Assembly: GCA_023230665.1 (NCBI GenBank)
Contig: JALNWY010000087.1
Location: 1 to 11,915 of the forward strand
Direction of reading: 5' to 3'
Length of the DNA: 11,915 bases
DNA from: Deltaproteobacteria bacterium
Lineage (GTDB): Bacteria; Desulfobacterota; Desulfomonilia; UBA1062
Under the pieces are notes generated by a model, which saw only the letters and a list, made by a program, of their open reading frames with translations, did not search any database and was not told where the DNA came from. Of the stretch, positions 6,673 to 11,915 are shown in pieces (the stretch's first letter is position 1; every line of letters starts with the position of its first letter). The translations under genes were made by a program, and so were the position numbers.

Positions 6673-8358
6673 TCATCCTCGGGTGAGATGACGGTACTTG
6701 ATCCGGTGGGGCGTCTCTGCCGCCTTGCCGAGCCGCTGTTTTTTGTCAGCCTCGTAATCAGAGTAATTTCCCTCGAACCAGACCACCCGGCTGTCTCCCT
6801 CAAAGGCAAGGATGTGCGTGGCGATACGGTCGAGAAACCAGCGGTCGTGGCTGATGACCACCGCGCACCCGGCGAAGTTCTCCAGGGCCTCCTCCAGGGC
6901 GCGCATGGTGTTCACGTCCAGGTCGTTGGTAGGCTCGTCCAGAAGCAGGACATTGGCCCCCTCCTTCAGCATGCAGGCAAGGTGGACCCGGTTGCGCTCG
7001 CCGCCCGAGATCATGCTCACCTTTTTCTGCTGGTCCGTGCCGGAGAAGTTGAAGCGTGCGACATAGGCCCGCGAGTTGACCTCGCGCCTTCCCAGATCGA
7101 TGAGATCACTGCCGCCGGAGATCACCTCCCAGATGGTTTTCGACGGATCCAGAGTATCGCGCTCCTGGTCCACATAGGCGAGTTTGACTGTCTCTCCGAC
7201 CCTGATGGCGCCGGTGTCGGGTCGCTCGCTCCCCGTGATCATCCTGAACAGGGTGGTCTTGCCCGCACCGTTGGGCCCGATAACGCCAACGATGCCGCCT
7301 GCGGGCAGGGCAAAGCTCATATCCTCGAAGAGGATGCTGTCGCCGTATGTCTTGCTCACCCTTTCAGCCTCGATGACCACCTTGCCCAGGCGGTCTCCGG
7401 GCGGGATATAGATCTCGAGCTCTTTTTCCTGCTTCTCCACGTTCTGGCTCAAAAGCGTCTCATACGCGCTCACGCGGGCCTTGGCCTTGGCCTGGCGGCC
7501 CTTGGGAGACATCCGGATCCACTCGAGCTCGCGCTCCAGAGTCTTCTGGCGCTCGGTCGCGTGCTTCTCCTCGTGCTTGAGCCTGCGCTGCTTCTGCTCC
7601 AGCCAGGATGAGTAGTTACCCTTCCAGGGAATGCCGTGCCCCCGGTCGAGCTCCAGGATCCAGCCGGCCACGTTGTCCAGGAAGTAGCGGTCGTGGGTGA
7701 CCGCGATCACCGTGCCCTCATACTGCTGGAGGTGGCGCTCCAGCCAGGCGACCGTCTCTGCGTCCAGGTGGTTTGTGGGCTCGTCCAGAAGCAGGATGTC
7801 GGGTTTCTTGAGCAGGAGCCTGCACAGCGCCACCCGCCTTTTTTCTCCACCGGAAAGCACGCGCACCGGCGTGTCGCCCGGAGGACAGCGCAGGGCGTCC
7901 ATGGCCATCTCGAGGCGGGAATCGATATCCCAGGCATCCAGGTGATCGATCTTTTCCTGCAGCTCGCCCTGGCGCGCCATGAGCGCATCCATCTCATCGT
8001 CGGAAAGGGGCTCGGCAAACTTCATGCTGATCTCGTTGTACTCGTTCACCAGGTCAACGGCCTCCCTCAGACCCTCTTCCACCGCCTGTCTGACCGTCGC
8101 CTCCGGGTCGAGCACCGGCTCCTGCTCGAGATAACCGACCGTATATCCCGGCGAAAGCACGGCACGGCCCTCATACTCCCCGTCGACCCCGGCCATGATG
8201 CGCAGCAGAGTGCTCTTCCCGGAACCGTTGAGGCCCAGGACCCCAATCTTTGCGCCATAGAAATAGGACAGTGAGATATCCTTGATCACGGGCCTGCCCT
8301 GGTACATCTTGCCGACCTTCATCATAGTGTAGATGATCTTCTCAGCTCCATTGCTCAT
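6673..8358 (-). CDS. ettA: ABC-F ATPase, energy-dependent translational throttle protein EttA
   Basis: A soluble tandem ABC ATPase of the ABC-F family that binds the ribosomal E site and gates entry into elongation according to energy charge (role known for E. coli EttA). It has 561 residues against about 555 in E. coli. The first ATPase domain has Walker A GLNGSGKST (42-50), a long arm insertion (about 95-150), signature LSGGE (168-172) and Walker B DILLLDE with catalytic E193. The PtIM linker (about 240-325) is rich in charged coiled-coil sequence. The second domain has Walker A GPNGAGKTT (361-369), signature SGGE (451-454) and Walker B with E475. There are no transmembrane segments. The start at 8358 is chosen for AAGGAG 8 nt upstream; an in-frame codon 27 nt earlier lies upstream of this SD. 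The insertion and size fit EttA better than Uup or the antibiotic-protection members. Its leader carries a terminator-like hairpin. Confidence 0.92.
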   Translation of the reverse strand: MSNGAEKIIYTMMKVGKMYQGRPVIKDISLSYFYGAKIGVLGLNGSGKSTLLRIMAGVDGEYEGRAVLSPGYTVGYLEQEPVLDPEATVRQAVEEGLREAVDLVNEYNEISMKFAEPLSDDEMDALMARQGELQEKIDHLDAWDIDSRLEMAMDALRCPPGDTPVRVLSGGEKRRVALCRLLLKKPDILLLDEPTNHLDAETVAWLERHLQQYEGTVIAVTHDRYFLDNVAGWILELDRGHGIPWKGNYSSWLEQKQRRLKHEEKHATERQKTLERELEWIRMSPKGRQAKAKARVSAYETLLSQNVEKQEKELEIYIPPGDRLGKVVIEAERVSKTYGDSILFEDMSFALPAGGIVGVIGPNGAGKTTLFRMITGSERPDTGAIRVGETVKLAYVDQERDTLDPSKTIWEVISGGSDLIDLGRREVNSRAYVARFNFSGTDQQKKVSMISGGERNRVHLACMLKEGANVLLLDEPTNDLDVNTMRALEEALENFAGCAVVISHDRWFLDRIATHILAFEGDSRVVWFEGNYSDYEADKKQRLGKAAETPHRIKYRHLTRG

Positions 8359-8432
8359 GGGAAACGCTCCTTTTTCACCCTGCAAAAATCCCGGGTCCAG
8401 TCCTTATAAGCAGGGGACCCGGGCTCGTTCAT
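8355..8432 (-). CDS. Possible 25-codon leader ORF of ettA
   Basis: An ATG at 8432 opens a 25-codon frame (MNEPGSPAYKDW...). It runs through the whole terminator-like hairpin and its U-tract and stops at a TGA that overlaps the ettA start as ATGA. That is the layout of a leader peptide in ribosome-mediated attenuation with translational coupling. Against it: no good Shine-Dalgarno precedes the ATG, an in-frame TAG sits directly before it, and an open frame this short is common by chance. An ATGA overlap also needs only an A after the start codon plus the right frame. Treat it as a hypothesis. Confidence 0.25.
   Translation of the reverse strand: MNEPGSPAYKDWTRDFCRVKKERFP
8384..8423 (-). terminator. 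Terminator-like hairpin in the ettA leader (possible attenuator)
   Basis: On the minus strand CCCGGGTCC and GGACCCGGG form a perfect 9-bp stem (8390-8398 with 8415-8423) around a 16-nt loop containing the palindrome CTTATAAG. It is followed by A and TTTTT (8384-8388). This is a strong Rho-independent terminator shape on this strand only. It ends only 25 nt before the ettA ATG, leaving no room for an ettA promoter between. It therefore either attenuates ettA or ends transcripts arriving from the ADC-like operon while ettA uses a promoter overlapping or upstream of it. Confidence 0.7.
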
Positions 8433-8460
8433 CTATAACGGGACAGGCCTTTTTTGGAAA
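8432..8460 (-). promoter_or_regulatory. Weak candidate sigma-70 promoter before ettA
   Basis: TTTCCA (8455-8460) and TATAGA (8432-8437), spaced 17 bp apart, each match 4 of 6 consensus bases. Transcription would begin near 8425, right at the base of the terminator-like hairpin. This is incompatible with the leader ORF at 8432 being translated, so at most one of the two proposals can hold. Low confidence. Confidence 0.25.
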
Positions 8461-8484
8461 GGGGGAAAATATCCAACCCGGTCG

Positions 8485-8579
8485 TGGCTCGGCTTCGGGG
8501 AATCCCCCAGCGAGATGCGTTTATAGCCTGGGGGATTTCCTCTCGTTGCAATTATGGCATATTTCTCAAGACCGAGCCA
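8485..8579. repeat. Nested inverted-repeat element between ADC-like gene and ettA
   Basis: An outer perfect 8-bp pair, TGGCTCGG (8485-8492) and CCGAGCCA (8572-8579), encloses an inner perfect 10-bp pair, AATCCCCCAG (8501-8510) and CTGGGGGATT (8528-8537). The inner stem extends by about three further pairs, including G-U. A competing pair, CGAGA (8511-8515) with TCTCG (8541-8545), could replace part of it. The element lies 18 nt after the ADC-like stop codon. No U-tract follows on either strand, so it is not an ordinary terminator. It could be a structured 3' UTR, a small RNA, or a REP/MITE-like repeat. I do not recognise it as a known RNA family. Confidence 0.55.
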
Positions 8580-8596
8580 TTACCCAACCGAAAAGA

Positions 8597-9370
8597 TCAG
8601 TCATCCATGAGATTTCTCGGCCCATACAGGATGGACTCCATCAGGGGCATGTACTGGAAAAAGATCGGGCAGGGGCTCAAGTCCATGTCGAGGAGCTGGC
8701 GGGAAACCTCGTGATCGCCCAGGGTGAGGCGCGCGGCCTTCCTGCTCATGGACTTGCCGAACTGAAGCGGGTTCATATAGACGTTTGCCGCAAGGGGAAT
8801 CCCGTCCTTGATGGAGAAGGTCTTGAACCGGTTTACCTTTTCGGCTGAGGTCTTGAGCTTCTTGCCCCTGAGCACCAGGATGTTCCTGCCGCCTTCGGAG
8901 AGCGAACAGGAGAGCATGCCGCCTTCATCGGTGAACACGATGTCCGCGAGATACTTGGGATACCCGTACATCTCCACACCGCCCCTGCGGGCGCGCTCGG
9001 TGGTCACGGGAAGCTGCCAGACATATGCCGTGAAGTATCTCCTCGCCATCATGCTCAAGACAGTCAGCCCCGGTATGGGCTTTCTGCCGAAGGTGATGGG
9101 GAATGAAATCGAGAACTCATTGTACGGATCGATGTCAGTGCTGCGGTACTCGAAAGCCGTGAAGGCGACCATGGCCTTGCCTTTCCAGACCTCGACCGGA
9201 TGCATCTCCGGCAGGGGGAGATGGCGCCGGATCTTCTCGGTGGAGGCCGTGAAGATGGCTGTCATGGCCGTATTGTCGTAGTAAAAGACAGGAAGCTTGC
9301 CTTCGAGCGACTGATCTTTGGTCATCATATCCCACTGAATCACACCTTTGAAAAAATCTCCTTTTTTCAT
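8597..9370 (-). CDS. Acetoacetate-decarboxylase-family protein
   Basis: A 257-residue soluble protein of the acetoacetate decarboxylase (ADC) superfamily. The hallmark segment VEMYGYPK139YLADI places K139 where ADC uses its Schiff-base lysine (YPKK in clostridial Adc). PYNE85F resembles the second active-site acidic segment. The length matches the family (about 245-260). True Adc makes acetone and CO2 from acetoacetate, but many family members have other keto-acid decarboxylase, hydratase or aldolase activity, so the substrate is not claimed. The start at 9370 has GAGGAGG about 4 nt upstream. It follows the short-chain dehydrogenase gene after 74 bp on the same strand, probably in one operon with that and the acyl-CoA dehydrogenase. 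This suggests action on a keto acid or keto-acyl product of that pathway. Confidence 0.82.
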   Translation of the reverse strand: MKKGDFFKGVIQWDMMTKDQSLEGKLPVFYYDNTAMTAIFTASTEKIRRHLPLPEMHPVEVWKGKAMVAFTAFEYRSTDIDPYNEFSISFPITFGRKPIPGLTVLSMMARRYFTAYVWQLPVTTERARRGGVEMYGYPKYLADIVFTDEGGMLSCSLSEGGRNILVLRGKKLKTSAEKVNRFKTFSIKDGIPLAANVYMNPLQFGKSMSRKAARLTLGDHEVSRQLLDMDLSPCPIFFQYMPLMESILYGPRNLMDD

Positions 9371-9444
9371 ACATCCTCCTCAGGTTCTCCATGAGCAATC
9401 TATTCCTTCTCCTGCCCCGGCGTGATCTGCCCGGCCATTCCTTC

Positions 9445-10287
9445 TCATCCCTCTCTGCACGCGTACGATTTCGCGACAAACCTGCTGGCCAGGCAGCTTA
9501 AGCTGACCGCGGTCACCGGGAAGAACCTGGTGAGCAGGTCCAGGGCCTTTGCATCAGCCCCGATCAGGATGCGTCTTTTGTTGCGCCTGATCCCTGCGAT
9601 GATGACCTTTGCAGCCTGATCAGCGGTTGTCCGGAAAAGCTCGTCCTCGTAGAGCGACACGGCTTTTTCCCGGCTCAGGGAGAACATGGCGCGGTTGAAG
9701 CGCGTGTTACGCGCGATATTGGTCTTTATCCCGCCCGGGTGCACGCAGCTCACCCGGATGTTCGTCCCGTACATCTCCTGGGCAAGGGTCTCTGTGTAGC
9801 CCTTGACCGCGAACTTGGCGGCGCAGTAGGGGCCATTGTTGGGGTTCGGGATGATCCCGTTGATGCTGGAGATGTTGACGATGTGCCCCTCGGGCTGTCT
9901 GCGTAAGTGGGAGAGAAACGCCATGGTACCGTGCACGACCCCCCAGAAGTTGATCCCGAAGAGCCACTGGAAATCCTCCAGGGGAACGGTCTCCAGGAGA
10001 TCGCCCAGGGCCACCCCGGCGTTGTTGATGACCAGATCCACGCCCCGGTGATGGCGGACGGCCTCCTCTGCAAAGCCGAAGACCTGATCGTGCTGTGCAA
10101 CATCCACCACATGGGCAGAGACATTCACGCTGCCGCGGATAAGCCCTGCGGTCTCATTCAGACCAGGCTCGTCGATGTCCGCCAGCGCCAGGTTACACCC
10201 CTCGTTCGCCAGGTTCAGGGCAAGGGCCCTGCCGATTCCCGAGGCAGCTCCCGTGATCGCTGCTGTTTTCTTTGCAAGGACCTTCAT
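9445..10287 (-). CDS. Short-chain dehydrogenase/reductase (SDR), NAD-type
   Basis: A 280-residue classical SDR that oxidises an alcohol or reduces a ketone with a nicotinamide cofactor. The Rossmann motif is TGAASGIG (12-19). D37 at the end of the second strand (ALADID) points to NAD(H) rather than NADP(H). NNAG is at 88-91, N113 fits the catalytic asparagine, S141 the catalytic serine, and Y154-CAA-K158 is the YxxxK pair. The 30-residue C-terminal tail after LIGADAKALD is hydrophobic and is found in fatty-substrate SDRs, so a lipid-like substrate is plausible but not shown. Start uncertain: ATG 10287 begins right before homology, but the nearest Shine-Dalgarno (AGGAGG at 10303-10308) is 15 nt away. 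A GTG at 10302 lies directly on that SD and cannot use it. The likely operon is ACAD, SDR, ADC-like. Confidence 0.88.
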   Translation of the reverse strand: MKVLAKKTAAITGAASGIGRALALNLANEGCNLALADIDEPGLNETAGLIRGSVNVSAHVVDVAQHDQVFGFAEEAVRHHRGVDLVINNAGVALGDLLETVPLEDFQWLFGINFWGVVHGTMAFLSHLRRQPEGHIVNISSINGIIPNPNNGPYCAAKFAVKGYTETLAQEMYGTNIRVSCVHPGGIKTNIARNTRFNRAMFSLSREKAVSLYEDELFRTTADQAAKVIIAGIRRNKRRILIGADAKALDLLTRFFPVTAVSLSCLASRFVAKSYACREG

Positions 10288-10430
10288 AAATTTTTTAAGC
10301 ACCCTCCTCTTAAAGAATAATCAATGTCGTGTCTTTTCGTCTTCCTCAAGCTTGTGGCCTGCTCTTTGGCGGCAAACGACCGGGCCGGCTCCTCAAAGGG
10401 CTTCCATTCGCTCCTGAACGAGCTCAGCAT
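10284..10430 (-). CDS. Possible 48-residue ORF between ACAD and SDR genes
   Basis: A short open frame (MLSSFRSEWKPFEEPARS...) fills the ACAD-SDR gap. It ends with a TGA overlapping the SDR ATG as ATGA, a common sign of translational coupling, and this could help explain the poor SD spacing of the SDR start. The translation is charged and soluble with no signal or membrane segment, and I recognise no family. Its own start has no strong Shine-Dalgarno. A different 14-codon frame opens just upstream (10393-10437), so a degraded gene remnant is also possible. Low confidence that it is expressed. Confidence 0.25.
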   Translation of the reverse strand: MLSSFRSEWKPFEEPARSFAAKEQATSLRKTKRHDIDYSLRGGCLKNL

Positions 10431-10447
10431 AACGCATTCTTTCCTAC

Positions 10448-11902
10448 CTATCCTCTTTCTTCAAACACCCGCGCCTGAGGAATCTCCGGCGCGATGAGAC
10501 ACTTGAACACGTTGAGCCGGTTGAGCTGATTGGTGCCCTCGTAGATCTGCAAAAGCTTGATGTCGCGCAGCATTTTCTCCACACCTGCGTCCTGCCTCAG
10601 GCCGGCCTGGCCCATGAGCTCGATGGCCATCTGGCAGTTCCTGACCCCGAGGTCTGTACCCGCGACCTTGGCGAGCGATGCCCAGCCCGAGCAGCACTGC
10701 TGATCCTCGGGTCTGGCCCGGTCATAGAAGAGCTTGCCCATGAGCCTGGTGGAATAGTCCTTTTCCAGAATGGGCGCGATCACCTTGTCGAAGTAGGCCT
10801 GCGGCATGAGCCTGAGATAGTAGTAGACGGGCTTGAGCTGGAGGATCCTGTAGAGGCCCCGATGGCTGTTGGCATAGTTGGCCTCTGTATAGGCGAGCCT
10901 GCCCAGGGCCACGTTCTTGTACATCTCGGCGAGCATGCTCTGCACCCATTCATGGTTGATGAGCAAGGTGCCGTTCATCGTGGTCGCGGACGCGTGTTTG
11001 AGCGCTATCTCAAACGCGCCGCGCGCCGCACCCACCCCGAATGCGCAGACGCCGGGCCTCGTGGCGCTGACCACATAGTCGATGTAGCGCTGCGCGACCT
11101 CACGGATCGGTTTTTTCGTGAACGTGCTCACCATGTCCGCGCTGAAGAGCACCTGGTCGTCCGGAATGAAGCAGTCATCGAACACGAGCATGCTCGCCGG
11201 GCATACCCGCTGGCCCATCTTGTTCTCGTGGGAACCGAACGAGAAACCTTTTGCGCCGGTCTTCACCATCAGGCCCACGGTCGTCTCCGAAGGCCTGTTC
11301 AGATCCTCGTACGCATAGAGCACGGTCCAGGCGGATACATGCCCCATGGAAATGAACACCTTGGTGCCGTTCACCACATATCCGCCCCTGACCCTCCTGG
11401 CGTGGCAGGCGACCCTGCCCTTGTCCACGAGCTCCATCTCCTCCACGTCGGTCCCTGCGCCGGGTTCGGTCGTGGCGAGCGCGATGAGACAGGGGTTCCC
11501 GGTCTTCTCTCCCCGGACCACCTCGCCCAGAATCCGTTTGGCCAGACGGATGTTGGCCGAGGCGACCACGCCCGCCACCCCGAGGTAGTGCACCCCGATG
11601 ACGTTCAAGATGCCCAGGCATACCGAGCCGACCTCCTCGGCAAAGTACGACATGGAGGGCATGTTGTATCCCCTGCCGCCGAAGATCCGGGGTATCCACA
11701 TGGTGTAGAACCCCCACCGGTTGGCCAGCTCTACGAGGTCTTGGGGCATGTAGTCCGGATCTTCGTGGGTCCTGCGGTCGAGTTCCAGGGCGCGGGGCCG
11801 GGCCACCTCGTCATTGAACCTGCGGGCGATCGCAACCACCTCCCGCGTCTCCCTGACCATGCCCCGGGGCATGCGCGGGGCATAGGGCAGGCTCAGCGAC
11901 AT
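10448..11902 (-). CDS. Acyl-CoA dehydrogenase, enlarged form (start possibly outside window)
   Basis: An FAD-dependent acyl-CoA dehydrogenase that introduces the alpha,beta double bond of an acyl-CoA in the cytoplasm, passing electrons to ETF. The N-terminal helical domain covers about 15-135. The FAD/substrate segment ALATTEPGAGTD lies at 141-152, with a middle beta-domain to about 260. The C-terminal domain carries the catalytic base in LLQIYE455GTNQLNRL, equal to Glu376 of medium-chain dehydrogenase. At 484 residues it is about 100 longer than the usual 380. Part of the excess is an insertion at about 350-400 (Tyr-rich, YYYLRLMPQAYFDK) in the C-terminal domain. The ATG at 11902 has only GAGG 2 nt upstream, and the frame stays open to the window edge (KFED before it), so the real start may lie beyond the window. 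It is followed by the SDR and ADC-like genes. The acyl chain cannot be read from sequence. Confidence 0.9.
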   Translation of the reverse strand: MSLSLPYAPRMPRGMVRETREVVAIARRFNDEVARPRALELDRRTHEDPDYMPQDLVELANRWGFYTMWIPRIFGGRGYNMPSMSYFAEEVGSVCLGILNVIGVHYLGVAGVVASANIRLAKRILGEVVRGEKTGNPCLIALATTEPGAGTDVEEMELVDKGRVACHARRVRGGYVVNGTKVFISMGHVSAWTVLYAYEDLNRPSETTVGLMVKTGAKGFSFGSHENKMGQRVCPASMLVFDDCFIPDDQVLFSADMVSTFTKKPIREVAQRYIDYVVSATRPGVCAFGVGAARGAFEIALKHASATTMNGTLLINHEWVQSMLAEMYKNVALGRLAYTEANYANSHRGLYRILQLKPVYYYLRLMPQAYFDKVIAPILEKDYSTRLMGKLFYDRARPEDQQCCSGWASLAKVAGTDLGVRNCQMAIELMGQAGLRQDAGVEKMLRDIKLLQIYEGTNQLNRLNVFKCLIAPEIPQARVFEERG

Positions 11903-11915
11903 ATCCTCGAACTTC

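Noticed and set aside
5658..7611. Long plus-strand ORFs (5658-6686 and 6646-7611)
   Set aside because: Antisense shadows of the sensor and ettA reading frames in GC-rich DNA; no family resemblance.
10393..10437. A second selenoprotein: 14-codon frame with in-frame TGA then 23 more codons before the SDR gene
   Set aside because: No SECIS-like hairpin at the right distance after this TGA and no homology around it.

Overview
The window looks like chromosomal DNA of a GC-rich anaerobic bacterium, most likely a Desulfobacterota (former Deltaproteobacteria) sulfate reducer or syntroph. This is inferred from four things: a selenocysteine peroxiredoxin of the kind known from that group, a Cache-type hybrid histidine kinase, tandem OmpA-like lipoproteins, and acyl-CoA dehydrogenase, short-chain dehydrogenase and acetoacetate-decarboxylase-family genes side by side. 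No mobile element, CRISPR array, tRNA or rRNA is visible. Every gene except the universal stress protein lies on the minus strand.

Left end (1-1756): a peroxiredoxin gene (minus) ends at a clear intrinsic terminator. Its catalytic peroxidatic position is an in-frame TGA in the context FTFV-TGA-ATE, followed at the right distance by a bacterial SECIS-like hairpin. An ordinary ORF caller splits it into two pieces; read as selenocysteine it is one intact 240-residue protein. A 515-bp divergent intergenic region separates it from a universal stress protein gene on the plus strand.

Middle (1757-6672): two tandem paralogous lipoproteins with a glycine-zipper segment and a C-terminal OmpA peptidoglycan-binding domain (about 225 residues each), then a 908-residue membrane hybrid sensor kinase (two Cache domains, HAMP, PAS, HisKA, HATPase, receiver). 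No separate response regulator lies beside it.

Right part (6673-11915): an EttA-type ABC-F translation factor whose short leader holds a terminator-like hairpin spanned by a possible 25-codon leader ORF. An unusual nested inverted-repeat element lies upstream of it. Then come an acetoacetate-decarboxylase-family protein, a classical short-chain dehydrogenase and an acyl-CoA dehydrogenase. These last three are transcribed in the order ACAD, SDR, ADC-like with short gaps and probably form a small acyl-CoA or keto-acid metabolism operon. The ACAD start lies at or just beyond the window edge.

The left-hand genes fit an oxidative-stress and envelope theme; the right-hand operon fits carbon metabolism. 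The strongest hidden signal is the recoded UGA in the peroxiredoxin. The next is the possible attenuation arrangement in front of ettA.
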